The notes beneath the pieces were generated by a model that worked only from the letters and a program-made list of their open reading frames with translations, was not told where the DNA came from and searched no databases. From NCBI GenBank assembly GCA_045837725.1, contig JBEWZL010000208.1, positions 124,001 through 188,000 of the forward strand: a stretch of DNA of 64,000 nt. The letters run 5' to 3'. Of this stretch, positions 22,029 through 33,877 are shown in pieces (the first letter of the stretch is position 1; each line of letters starts with the position of its first letter). A program made the position numbers and the translations under genes. This stretch comes from Vermamoeba vermiformis. Taxonomy: Eukaryota; Tubulinea; Echinamoebida.

Positions 22029-25000
22029 TTACAAGTTGGTTTTGGATTTGAATTGCGAGAGTAAATAATTCGCGTAGAACTCTTGATAGTAAGGAGGCAA
22101 TGTCTTCAACGTGGAAATCATTTGGTCTAATTGTTCCATTGCTTTTTCAGCCTGAACCAAGTCCTTGTTGCCATACCTAAATAATGCAACACATTAATTA
22201 CTCTCCACGGGCATAAAAATCTACATTACGTACAAATCTTTTTTAGTGTAAGCCTCGTCCTCTAAGTGCTTGTAGAACACGTTGATGGAGATTGAAGGAC
22301 TCAATGTAATGACGTTGTGCCACCAACAAGCAGGAATGTACAAAATATCTCCGGGCTCCAACACGCACTCCATGGAATTAGCTTTAGCGAACTTGGGGAA
22401 CTTTTCCAAATCGGGATTATCAATGTCCAGCACTTTAGAGGTCGAGCCTAAAAAATTGTTTTTCTGAGTTTCACGTACTATAATTTCCATAAAAGGCAAG
22501 GGCGTACCAGTCACGTAAAGGTGCTTGACTTCTTTAGGCTCCCACAGCACAACTTTCTTGCTGCCCACAACTTGACAGAGAATGTTGTCCATCACGTCGT
22601 AATGAGTCCACATGCGAATGTCTTGTGAGCTGATGCGGAACACGCTCGAGAAGATTTTTTCCTAATTTGGAAATATTAGTCATATTCTTAGTAAAACGTA
22701 AAACCATTCTGTTTTCTAAATTTGGCAATGCGTACCTTGATAATAGCGAATTGCTCGGGAATTTCAAAGTCATTTGCCAAATCAGGGAATGATCTCCAAA
22801 TGTCCGAGACATCTTTGCGCGGGTTCTCGCCAATCGATCTGAAGTAATATCGGTCATTGTTCTCCTCCTTTTGTTCAGTGAAAACTTTGTCCATGAACTC
22901 CGGAAAAGTGACGGTGATGAACTCGTAGTTTTTGTTCACGAAATCTAAAATTGGCTGCTTTGAGATTCGCACAGAGACCTTTGATTCGATGCACTTCGTC
23001 TTCAAATATTCCGCGGTCCATTTTTCCGTGCATTGACCAATCTTGAATCCACGAATCAGAACTGGTCTTCTATTGGCCATCATCTCTTCGATCTTTGCAG
23101 GCGATGGATTTGTTTCGATTGGTACTTCAGATTTGACACCGATCATTTTCACTGAACGAGGGATATTTCCATACCCGGGAATCTTTGACACATCGGGAAC
23201 GGGAATCTCGAACGAAGCACGTGGAGTGATGACATTAGCGTTGAGTGTGAGGACTTTGACGGGGTTCAAATGCGTGCCGAATGAGAAGCACAGCGCGCCA
23301 CCGCCAATGAGAACAATTTTGCGCTCGTTGATGAGACTAGCGGTGTGTTTGACGAAAATAGCTGGCGTACCAACATCATAGTAGAGCTTGGTCCATCGAT
23401 AATTCTATCAGAGGATGTCAGTTAGATAATAGTCATGGCAATTATTAGGCGTTAGTACGTACCTCAAGATTGAGCAAGTACAAGAAAGTGGTGCCTCTCT
23501 TCGAGCAACCACCAATGAGCAGCACACTTTTGCCTTGTTTGGTGAAGTTCACATCAGACGGGTTCATTTGCTCGTTGTCAATCAACACGGCCGAGTGCGA
23601 GAACAAGCTCGTCGGAAGTTGTCCAGTGCCTTTGACAGACGTCCAGTGGTCCGTGTCAAACAAGAACGTGTCACCAAAGTACCGGTTCATTTGATTGGCA
23701 CCTCCACAGACCATCACCTGATTCGGGGCAATGAGCGTAGCTGTGTGCGAGAATCGAGGGCTGGGTGTGAATTCGGATAAAGATAGACTGGAGCTCTTCG
23801 CCTTATACGTGAAGTTGAAGCCCGTGCTTGGGTCACTGTTCGGCTGCATCGTCAACTCGATGATGTAGCTGTCATTCAATGCCGTGATAGCGTTGCTAAC
23901 AACATCAACTACGTAATTATTATGGTTAGCTACTATTTTCTGAAAATTGTAAAAAATAAGTGTCGTACCTCCGCGACCGCCAAACACGAGGAACTTGAAT
24001 ACTTTGCTCTTGTCCTCGGCAACATAATGGGCGAATAATGTTAGAGGAATGTCGCCAGCGAGGAGAAGGTTGGTTTCCTGTAATCTCAATCTGCTTCCAT
24101 CTCATGGTTGGCGATTTCTCCAGGTTCAATCTGGTCTCCAACACGAACAAATCTCCGAACGGCTGCGTCGGGCCTTTAATACAAAACAAGGTTTAAACTT
24201 GGTCTTTACGTGCAATTTGAGTTGTTTTAACTTACTGGCACGACCTCCGAAGAGCAACATTTTGTCGCCATCAAAAACTTCGGCCGCGTGGAACATTCGT
24301 TTCTCGGGTATGTTGCCACTAGCCTCCATCAATTGACACTGAAATAAACGTTAGTAGCTGATCAGCAAGGACGGCTATATCTATCTTACATTGAAAGACT
24401 CGGGTTCTACAAGTACTAAGTCGTTCAATCTTTGTTGCTTTGAGTCACCACCGAAACCACCAAAGATCAGAATTTGATGGCCTGTCACTACTACTGCACT
24501 ATGACCCCATCTCTTAAGTGAAGAAGATCGACCACTCAACTTAGGATCAGAGTAGTGAACAGATTCTGCGAGGTTAAGAAATGGTCAGAAAGAAGTCACG
24601 TGACATTTTTGCAACATACCAAAGGGCTTCATTTCCTTCAACTCGCCGTCGTAAGTCTCATCAAACTCGAGTTTCTTCGGGAAGTATTCGCTCAGCTGAT
24701 CGAACATGGCCCAATCTTTGTTGTGTTCCTTCGAGGCCAAGCTGATCGCGTAATGTCCGCACTTAATGTTCCACTCCTCGTACTCGTCAAAATCCTCCAA
24801 CTGTTCAATTCGCTGAACCTCCTCAAGCCCTATCGAGTGCTTGTAGAACGACAACAAATCCGCGACCGTGCATCGGTCAAACCCAAGCTTGGTGTATCTG
24901 TCACGCATCAACTTGACGCTGCAGTACAGCTTAGTGCCGAACAGAGGTGAGCCACGGCCTTTGAGTGTCTGTAACATCACACGTCCGAACGCGTCCTAAT

Positions 25001-26475
25001 AGCGCTCATTAGCTAATGTCCTTAACATAGCTCGGGTAACACAAGGTTTGAGGCAAAAATTGTACATACCTTGGGCACCACTTGTTCGTAAGTCATAAGC
25101 AGTACGTTGTCAAAGGCACCTGAGATCCATTGAATAATCTTGTCGGAGTCCTCGGGATGAATGTAAGTCAAAACACATTCCGCAAAGATGAGGGTCGGCT
25201 TCTTCCAGTCAATGTTGCAGAACTTAAGTTTCTTCTCTAATGTTGCTATATCTCGCAAATCGCCCTTGAATAAGTGATAGCCGCGTCTGTGAATCTCATC
25301 ATCGGTCGAATACATTTTCAGTTGTTTTTCTAAGTTAACGACGAGGTCTTCGAGTCGTGCTTTGTCACGGTTTAGTTGCCATAGGGCTGCTATTTCTTCA
25401 GACGATAATTCCACTTGTTTTTTGTCACCTTCACCGTTTACTTTTGCCTCGCTATTGTTGGATTGGACAGGTGTTTTGTCTTGGATATTTTGCTTGACGA
25501 GCTGAAGCTTCTCTTTCGTGTCGTTCAATTGCTGTGTCAATTCTTGAATCCACTCTGCGTGTTCTCTATTTTCAATGACTTCCTATTGTGTAATAATTAT
25601 GTTAGTATTAGGTTTCAGAGGCTGTTTAGAACCGCCACGTGCCTTGTCTAAGAGGGAGTGAAGCATGTCATTTTCCATAATTGTCTTAGTCTTTCGACCG
25701 ACGACGCCTTCAAAGTCAACCTAGGTATTTAAATTAATTATGGAATCCATATTAATCGCAAATTAAATTGTAATTTTCAAATAATTTTTCTATATTTTTC
25801 GCTGACCACGCCACGTCGTAAAATATGTATTACCTCATAATACGAGTGTAAAAAGTTGTTAAATATTTTTAAGTCGCCCTTTAATATCCAATACGAGGTG
25901 TCAAAGCCTGAAATTGCAAAAAGACGCGTTAGATCTCGCGGTTTATTTTTAACTTGGTTATTACCTGCTCCAAGGGAAATGATTTGCTTCGGATAATTCG
26001 GGTTCTTCGTTAAAAATTGTCTGTTTAAATTAGAATACTGTTGTAAACAAGTTGGCACGTGCGATCCACCGATCTTACCTAAGAATATCTCTAATAACTT
26101 TACACCGAATATAGTATCCTCTGTTAATCAAAGGTGAACGCCTTGGAGGCTTTGTTACAAAATTTCTTAAATATTCGTCTTGGAAGTAGCCAAATCTAGC
26201 TGCCGAACCTGGATCGCGAGTAGAGCATTAGCCATACACGAAGCCATATGTAATATAATAATATCAATGTACGCACGTTTGCTAACAATGCTGTCATCGT
26301 TCGTTTGCTGCACAGACTCGGGGATCTGGTTCTCTTGCTCCATCCGCGAGTGTTTAGACTTAGCGGCACTAAATTTTGTTGAGCGAGTAGTGTCGCTGCT
26401 ATGTGATGTATCTGTACAACATGGTGGCCACGTGTGGACCATTTTTGGATTTTGGGCATTTTTTCTTCGGAGCAT
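22029..26475 (-). CDS. TYW4: tRNA wybutosine-synthesizing protein 4 (methyltransferase-Kelch-JmjC)
   Basis: Three-domain protein matching fungal Ppm2p/TYW4 and mammalian LCMT2. TYW4 methylates and methoxycarbonylates the side chain of yW at position 37 of tRNA-Phe. The N-terminal methyltransferase shows NDDSIVSKRSAARFGYFQDE, RRSPLINRGYYIR, KQIISLGAGFDTSYW and PTLIFAECVLTYI. A coiled-coil insert of about 90 residues (EWIQELTQQLNDTKEKLQLV and following) sits inside this domain. Kelch repeats follow (KMLLFGGRASKLK, SFSHTATLIAPNQVMVCGGA, SVLLIGGCSKRGTTF). The C-terminal JmjC part has the iron ligands in MWTHYDVMDNILCQ (HxD) and CWWHNVITL (His), and ends SQFKSKTNL. The start MLRRKNAQNPK was chosen for an open frame; MEQENQIPES (26343) is an alternative. 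Confidence 0.93.
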
Positions 26476-26667
26476 TTTGGCTGAAATTCTGCAATCGATG
26501 AAAGAAGCAAAATTTAGCGGCCAGAAAAAAGGTAGAATTTGAACACAAAGGGACTCAACAGGAAGAGGAACAATACTCTGACGTGTAATTAAAGTCCCAC
26601 TCTTGTTGCAACCACAGTTCATTTGCAATAAGATCTAGTTAGTAGGTAGTTTACGGCACTAGCGGAC
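26476..26667. promoter_or_regulatory. divergent promoter region of TYW4 and the transcription-factor-like gene
   Basis: About 190 bases between divergent start codons. No clear motif was identified by eye. Confidence 0.4.
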
Positions 26668-29600
26668 ATGGAACAAATACAAGGCGCGCTTATCGAATTA
26701 GTGGCATTATTGCAAAAATTATCACCGAGTCAGCTTCGCGGATTATGCCACTTTCTTAACCCTCGCAATCCAACGGATATCAATTTCTCCCTTATCAACG
26801 ACCTTATTCAACGAAGCTCCCCTCAACAATTAGAGCAATTAATTCAAGCATCATCGAAATTACTACATTTGGACCAACAAGGGGGAGAGGATAAAGAGAA
26901 GAATGAGCTGCAACAGTTTGCGCAGATTTATCACCTTCATCTGCTAAAGCGATTGCTGGCGGATCTGAATCAAATGCAATGGATGAAATTATTCGATTTA
27001 TTAGTGGTAGCCCCTGGCACGCAGCAAGTCGAGCAGCTTCAAGTACTAGGCGAGATTCAGCAATTATTGGCTCAAATACATCCTGAAACTTTGCAAGCCC
27101 TTCGCAGCGAGCTTGAAGATATGCTGAAGAATAACCCACAATCGAATGGTAATTGTTATATTAACATGCAAACGAGAAAATCAAAACAAAAAACCACATG
27201 CGAAAAATCTGCCGAAGCTTGCCAATAGCTTTTGGATGACTTTATTTAACCACGATATAATATATATTTTTTTCAGTATATTTCCATATATTTTGCGGCT
27301 CTACAAAATGAAATAACTGATTTATTTTTTTTTAGTGCTCGAGGCTTTAGAAACAGCCATCCAGCTCCCCGACGACCATTTTTATCTATATCAACCACTC
27401 AGCCTTCTTTTACAAACACCGCAAATGGAGGATTTGTTGCATTTGCAAGAAGTGATACCGAGATGGGAACCCATACAGTTAATCCAGGTTACACGCCTTT
27501 CCGATATTGGAATGTTCGATACCATTAACCTCAAGGAGCTTTTGTGCGGAAAAGAACTGCACAATAACAATAACCAGATGGAGTAAGTAACTTTAGAGAA
27601 CAAATTATCTTTGTTTGCAAGATGCGATTTTACGCAGTCTACCCGTTAATTTAATTCACACCCAAAGCTCGAAATTTCTCTTTTGTGATTCTGTTCAGAG
27701 CTCTCGCTCCGATTCACGGATATCCGCAACTAACAGCGTTTTTAGCTTGGAGGAAGGCGACGAAGGCGACGACGCAGAACCACCACAGTAAGTTTTTTTG
27801 AATTTATTTGCTGCCTATTCCTATTAGTTTGTTCGGTGAATCACACGCTATCTCGTTGTTCATCGATTACAAAACCAATATTCCGATTTTTTTCCGACCC
27901 GCATTTCCTTTTATGACTCATCGCAGCACAACGAAAAATTTAAGCAAAGATCATTCGCATATTATTCTAGGATATTAAAATCGTTTGGACTACCTCCAAA
28001 AATGGCGCATCTTTTACGGACTAATATCCTTTGATCAATATCTGACCTGTTTCTGTAGCACGCTCCAGCTTCAATTCATTGACCAACCCCCCGAGAAATG
28101 CGTGTACAAGCGCAACGTTAAGCCTCCACCAGTACTTATGGTATCAGGCGAGCAAGGCCCGAACGATGGCAACCTCTACATTATCGTCAATCTTATTCGG
28201 TGCGATACGTTCCAAGAGGCCCCCACGCTGCTCACCGGAAACAAGCCCGTCAAGTAAGTTTTTCTAATTTGGTTCCAAAACGCTTGAATTTCCTTTTCTG
28301 GCATGAGATTATAAAAGACAGGATTCAATCAGAATCACATATGTACCGGAAAAATTTCAGATAATAGTATCTTGCCTGCGCTGAGTGCGTGTTTATCGTG
28401 ACTAACGAAAACTTTGTAGGGTCACGGCAAACAGGGTTATTCCTTTCAAGAAGTTGAAGATTATGTCTACTTCCCACCAATTGAACGAGACACTGTTTAG
28501 CTTACGATTTGAGCTGAGGAGATATAACGGAGACGAGTACGAGACACTGCACACGATAACTTCCGATCCTATTTGCGTCCTTTCGCACTCGACCCAATTA
28601 AAACAAAGTAAGTAGATCTGAAGTGGGACTCAACCGTCCCGTCCTGTTCGTACATTTTTGAATCATAGCATTGAACATTTTATTTAACTTGTCATACTAA
28701 TTGTTCTTTAAAAATAGCAAACAAAGATTTGCCGATGGTGGCCGAAGTGATCCCGGTTAGCGGACCTCCATCTGGCTACACCCGCGTGGTTGTCTTAGGA
28801 GCTAATTTTGCTGACAGTCCCACTACGCGAGTGAAGTTTGATGATATTGAAGTGATGCCAATATTCCACGGTCCCAAGACGTTGATCTGCCACACCCCGA
28901 AGCACGAGCCTGGCACCGTGAAGGTGACTGTCTGTAACGATGCCAAGAAGTAAGTGTCCCTTTTATGGTATTTATGACGATGACGTGCGACTAACCTCGT
29001 ATTTGCAGATGGAGCGACACTGCTGGAACATTCACTTACGACGCAGCGATTGAGCAGGAACAGGACCAAGAGGCCGTTAGCCTTGATCAACAATTCAAGT
29101 TAAATATTGGTAAGTTGTTAACTTTTAGTTACTATGACGAGTGCTAACAGTTTTATAGCCGACAGCATTTGGGAGGCAGCTTTCGAGGGAGGCTTTGACT
29201 CCATCCGGATCTTAACCCAACCCGAGAAGTCGAACGAATCAAATACCAATGTTGATTTGCCTGATGACCGAGGGTACACCGCTCTGCACTACAGTGCCGC
29301 CCATGGTTACGACGATATCACCGGATTGTTGCTTGAACGTCACGCACGCTTCGATCTGACCGACCCTCGTCAAGGCAATACTGCCATACACTGGGCTGCT
29401 CAAAATGGCCATAAAACAACCGTCGAACTCCTTCTCAAGCACGAACAAAATCTCTTGTTGCAGTACCTAAGAGCCGTCCGTCGAAGCCAACGTTCAGCAT
29501 GCCGTTTCAACAGCGTGGTGAACTTCCAGAACTACGATGGCAACTCTCCCTTGCACTTAGCTGTGGTGGAAGGCCAGTTTGACATTGTCAAAACGTTGGT

Positions 29601-30366
29601 CACTGCCGGAGCTAACGTGAACTTGCCTAATTTGGACGGACTTTCCCCTCTCCACGCCGCTGTTCAAGCCGGCCGTGTGGATATTGCTCGATTTTTGATC
29701 CTCAACGGAGCTTTCGTCAATCAACAAGACATCGAAGGGGATACCCCAATGCACTGGGCCGTTCGTCATGGTCAATACCAGATGCTGAATCTTCTGTTGG
29801 ATCAAGGTGCCGGATTCGACATTAAGAACAGCGATGCAGAGACTCCTCTTCTGCTAGCTGCTTCTATTAACGAAGAGAGCTTGATGCGTCTTCTCGTTTC
29901 AAAGGTAAGCTTGTCTCTTAATTTTAATTAACCGGCATTCACTTAACGACCTTATCAATTTAGGGCGCAAATGTTGAAGCTCAAGATAAGCTTGGCCTCA
30001 ATGCCTTGCACTGGGCTGCTATGCTGGAAAACGAGAGTATGGCCAAGTTGCTGCTGGAGACCTCAACGAAAAAGCGCCAATTTGTTTTGGATCAAGACAA
30101 GTCTGGTTTGTCTGCGCTTAGCCTTGCTTACGTAAGTGTTCTATCCCACGAACAATGTATATTTGAATGGTCGACTCACCTCTCTGTGTCAACAGATGTA
30201 CGGCAATCAAAGGATAATTTCCGCGTTCCTTGAGGTAGTTGGCAAGCCTGCTATTGACGTTGTTGCGAGTAAAGAAGACGAGTCGTGTCGTTCGACAATG
30301 ATGCACAAGTATCACATGCTCGCAGCGAACAATGGCATGCAGCTGGTAACACCAATGTACCATTAA
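26668..30366 (+). CDS. CudA/Rel-like domain, IPT/TIG and ankyrin-repeat protein
   Basis: Exons join in phase into one protein of roughly 900 residues. The N-terminal 250 residues are helical and Gln/Leu-rich (LVALLQKLSPSQLRGLCHFL) and are unrecognised. An acidic Ser-rich linker follows (SVFSLEEGDEGDDAEPP). Next is a domain of about 140 residues (IDQPPEKCVYKRNVKPPPV, KPVKVTANRVIPFKKLKIMS, ICVLSHSTQLK) that resembles the CudA core, a STAT/Rel-like DNA-binding domain of Dictyostelium and Entamoeba. An IPT/TIG domain comes after it (VAEVIPVSGPPSGYTRVVVL to TVKVTVCNDAKKW), then about seven ankyrin repeats (DDRGYTALHYSAAHG, DGLSPLHAAVQAG, GLNALHWAAM). The order DNA-binding domain, IPT, ankyrin is that of NF-kB p100/p105-type proteins and recalls CAMTA and Spt23/Mga2. 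IPT and ankyrin calls are firm; the CudA link is from memory and tentative. It is probably a nuclear regulator. Confidence 0.8.
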
Positions 30367-30579
30367 TATTATTTATCAATAACCTCTGTAAAATTTCATC
30401 CTCCTCCCTCGGCCAACGACTCCCACGAGAGATTTCATGTGCCCTCTTGTAAATAAAAGAGCCCAAGTTTTGTGTTAATTGTGTTCTGTCAATTTTGTCG
30501 TTGCTGTGTCAGCTCTTTTTTTCGCGGTTTTTTTATTTTCAATATTGTAATGATCGCTGCATCATGTTAGGCGAGCTCT

Positions 30580-31887
30580 ATGGATTTATTATGTAATCTG
30601 GAGCTGCCCAATGATATTTGGAGAGAAATATTTTCGTTGATCAGCTGTCTCGAGACGCTTGTCCTTCTGCAGCGTGCTTGCAAATTATTTAGGCGTGAAA
30701 TCAATTTAAAAGAAGCGCACAAACTGTTTGAAGATACGAATATGTCGCCAGGTAATTTTACTATTTAATTTTGCAATATAAACTTTCAGATCAAGTTAAC
30801 ACGCTTAACTTCATCGTAAACGCACGCATATATTTCGATATATTTAATACATATATCGTTTAGAAATAATGTTAAGATTTTCTCGACGCAAGAAGTATCA
30901 CGCGACCCATCTACAAGTCAGACAACAGTATGTCCTTACTACAGCGGCTCTAAGGCATAACATAATTCTTTCTAACTATGCTCTATTGCCAAAGCTTCAA
31001 GCATATTAACGGAGCGGAGGATCCAAACATTCCCAAGTTCAAAATTGTTGTAGTCGGTCCAAAGCACTCAGGCAAATCTTCGTTATGCCAAACATTTCTT
31101 GTACGTTGTATTTTGATTCACATTCGTGCTAATTCTATTGTTTTAGTACCAGCATTTTGACCCGGTAGTTCGTTATGACACCTTTGTAAGAGTTGACGTG
31201 CGCAAGGTTGGACGGATTAATAATTGATTTTCAAGGCAACCAGAAGACTCAAGTCGGAGGCTATTGTATCAGAATTAGATATGGTACGTTCCACATGGTA
31301 CACGATGAGACGTGCTAACACGATTTTGTAGTGGGACACAGCAGGAGTACGTAACAATGTCGGACTTGGTAAATGTCAGTTTACTGACTATTTATCAGCA
31401 TGAGAAGTACTCGGAGGCTATAGCAAATTCATATTATCGCGAGGCATCTGCCGTTCTAATATGTTTCAGTCTAATCGATCGAAACACGTTCATTCAAGCG
31501 TTGGATCTGTTCGTGAAACACTGTCTCAAGTACGAGAATCTGTTAACAAATACGGTTTTCTATCTTATTGGCAACAAATCTGACTTGGAGAGTGATCGCC
31601 AAGTTCGCAAGTGCGAAATAGAGGTAAATTCCTCATCGATGGTAATCAGCCAAAACTAATCTGCTAATCCAGTGGGCATCTACCGTATTAAAAATGAAGT
31701 ATTTCGAGTTAGCAGCTACAAATGTTGGCGTTGTAACATCAGCGTTTAGAAAAATTGCTGAAGAGTTATTGCAAGTTGCTTGGTAAGTCGTTGGATCCAA
31801 CTGTTTGACAACGTAGCTTACCTTCATAACAGCTGCACTACGAATCCGCCAAGCATTTCAAGCTCACGGTGGTGTTCATTGATGTAA
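30580..31887 (+). CDS. F-box-small GTPase fusion with CaaX end
   Basis: Exons 30580-30751, 30864-30927, 30995-31100, 31147-31185, 31236-31283, 31332-31346, 31399-31623, 31673-31792 and 31833-31887 all join in phase. Residues 1-58 form an F-box (LELPNDIWREIFSLISCLET). A basic linker (RFSRRKKYHATHLQVRQHF) leads to a Ras-superfamily G domain: G1 VVVGPKHSGKSSLC, G3 ELDMWDTAGHEKYSE, G4 IGNKSDLE, G5-like ELAATN. The C-terminus is CTTNPPSISSSRWCSLM, ending in CaaX box CSLM, which suggests farnesylation. Gln61 of Ras is His here, and the switch I Thr pattern is weak, so intrinsic GTP hydrolysis may be low. The simplest reading is a membrane-anchored, nucleotide-controlled SCF adaptor. This is inference. 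Confidence 0.82.
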
Positions 31888-31988
31888 TTTGGATGCTTAC
31901 CTTCAATGGCCTGTTTTTCACCACGTGCCTTTCAGTGAAAAACAGGCAGCTTTAATCCAAATAGTAATAGTAACAACACCACAACCCA

Positions 31989-33284
31989 ATGTCCTACGCA
32001 AATTTGAGCAATATGAACGCTGCTCCTAGCAACGAAATGCAAGGCGCTTATGAAGTCTCCTCTGCAATGCTTCGTGATCGGATGAAAAACGAAGATCAAG
32101 GTGAAGAAAATCTTAAAATTCTGGATCAAATGGTTGCCGAAGATATTATCGTAGTTCCTGGTACTTATGATCATATCCACAACGTTTTATCTGCGTTGAA
32201 AGTAAGTCTTTAATTTTAGTACGAAATTTCTACAACCGTAGAATTCTGATCTATCGATTCACTTTCTATTGAAATCAAAACAAATTATGAATTCATTCTA
32301 GTTTAATTTGTTTACCTCTACAAAATTTGAATAATTAATATTAAATTCCATGACGTAGATGCCATTTAAAATCGTAGACGCAAAGCAGATTCCGCACACA
32401 ACTTTCCGCCCAGATCAAACCGTTTACGTTAATTGCGCTAGCCACTTCCCTTCAGAGGTAATGACCTATATATTATGCGTGCGCGAAGCGTAAGCTGATT
32501 CACGTATCCACATCTCTCAGGCGGCCATCAAATTGTCTGGCTTTGTCGAAGCTGGCGGCATGTTGATCACTACTGATTGGGCCTTGAAGAACGTGCTCGA
32601 AGTGGGATTCCCTGGCACTGTCAAGTACAATAACATATCCACTCCCGATTGCGTAGTATGTATTTGGACGCAAGTTCTTCGTCTTCTTTGGCACGTGATC
32701 TAAATTTCACTTGTAGGTCGGTATTGAGCTTATTGACAAAGAAGATGAAGTAGTGAAGGGCTTTATGGACGAGGATAAAGAAGCTAAACCCCAATGGTAC
32801 GTGATGATTGTCTTCAGAACCCACGGATCTGATATTAATCTACCTGTAGGTGGTTGGAATCATCGAGTTATCCTATTGAAATCCTTGATCACGAACGAGT
32901 TAAAGTGCTAGTGAGATCTGAAGAGTTAGGAAAGCAATACGGAGCTGATCCAGTCATTGTGCGCATCACTTGGGGCAAGGGTGTGGTGTATCATATGATC
33001 TCGCATTTCTATTTGCAAAGATCCGAGACCAAGTAAGTTATGATACGAACGTATAGTGGCCGTCGGGCTTAATTAATTGGACCTATTTTAGGAATATGAA
33101 GCAAACTACCAACGCGGCAAATTACATGCAAACTAAAGGTGTTAGCATGGCTACGATCAGTGAAGTTAATTCCAATGCTAATTATGCCAACTTGAATTAC
33201 GCGCAAGTGCAATCAGCTTACACTTCGACTGACTTTGTCTCGCGTGCCGCCATCAAACAAAAGAAGAAATTCCAGCAACAATAA
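31989..33284 (+). CDS. conserved protein of unknown function with a GATase-like fold
   Basis: Six or so exons encode about 310 residues (MSYANLSNMNAAPSNEMQGA ... KKKFQQQ). The central part alternates strands and helices: VVPGTYDHIHNVLSALK, KIVDAKQIPHTTFRPDQTVY, VNCASHFPS, KLSGFVEAGGMLITTDWALK and PVIVRITWGKGVVYHMISHF. This pattern resembles class-I glutamine-amidotransferase-like (ThuA-like) Rossmann domains, in which VNCAS would take the place of the nucleophile loop. There is no clear Cys-His-Glu triad, so enzyme activity is not supported. The C-terminal 60 residues are Asn/Ala-rich and probably disordered. It is close to the GTPase gene on the same strand (about 100 bp gap). I recognise the architecture but no named family. 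Confidence 0.6.
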
Positions 33285-33683
33285 TTTTGTTTTGGTTTTT
33301 TGTCGCTTGTTTTATTAGTATTATTAAAGAGAATGCATTTAACCATTATACGGTATACGTAACCAAAGAAAAGAAAAGAAAGAAACCCGCAGGAAAGAAA
33401 AACAGGCACCGGGGGGGGGGAGGAAAAGAGGGGGGAGTCGGCGAAAAACATAGAGATAGAGAGAAGTTTGGGGACGAAAATCAGGGAGAGGTGAGGGGGG
33501 GGGGGCAAAAAGAAAGGAGGGATCTGGCAGCTGAAGGGGCGAGGGGGAGGGAGGAAGCGCGCGTACCGGGGCCGCCACAGAGAGCAAAAGATGTCCGGCC
33601 GGGAGTCCCTGCGGCAGGCGGGAGGGGGGGAAGGGGGGAGAAAAAGGGCGAGGCAAAAGGGGGGGGAAGTTTTGGCCCTAGTG
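33285..33683. repeat. G-rich, almost pure-purine low-complexity block
   Basis: From about 33365 to 33670 the plus strand is nearly all G and A, with G runs of 7 to 11 bases and many G4 tracts. It also contains a short GC-rich stretch (about 33563-33625) unlike anything else in the window. Composition changes sharply at both ends. Long open frames in it on both strands (for example a Pro/Phe-rich one on the minus strand) are by-products of the base bias. It may be a G-quadruplex-prone insertion, or a badly resolved assembly gap. Confidence 0.7.
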
Positions 33684-33770
33684 CACTCTGATACCTTTAC
33701 AACTGGCTCGAAGGACATAGACGAAGAAGTCAATTCTTGGAAATTCGTGTTTGGCTTTGAAAAGTTGTGA
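33684..33770 (+). pseudogene. C-terminal remnant of a fourth F-box/alpha-solenoid paralogue
   Basis: Translates to SDTFTTGSKDIDEEVNSWKF plus VFGFEKL and a stop. It aligns with the last 30 residues of the three complete paralogues (for example FKTGLKALDKEVKSWSSIFD then FDQL). No more of the gene is visible upstream because the G-rich block abuts it. It is in the same orientation as the array, so it marks the 3' end of a former or unassembled first copy. Confidence 0.8.
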
Positions 33771-33877
33771 ACTATTCGCCTTGCCGTGGCCGCCAGAGAG
33801 TTGGCGTTAAATAAACTAAAATTCGTATTGCCTCCCACGCCAAAAGAATCTTTTTTGCTATCGAATTTACGATTTTA

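Noticed and set aside
33218-33838. Pro/Phe/Ser-rich minus-strand open frame of about 200 residues
   Set aside because: It lies across the G-rich purine block and the end of the GATase-like gene. Its content is a by-product of the base bias, with no domain and no splice signals.
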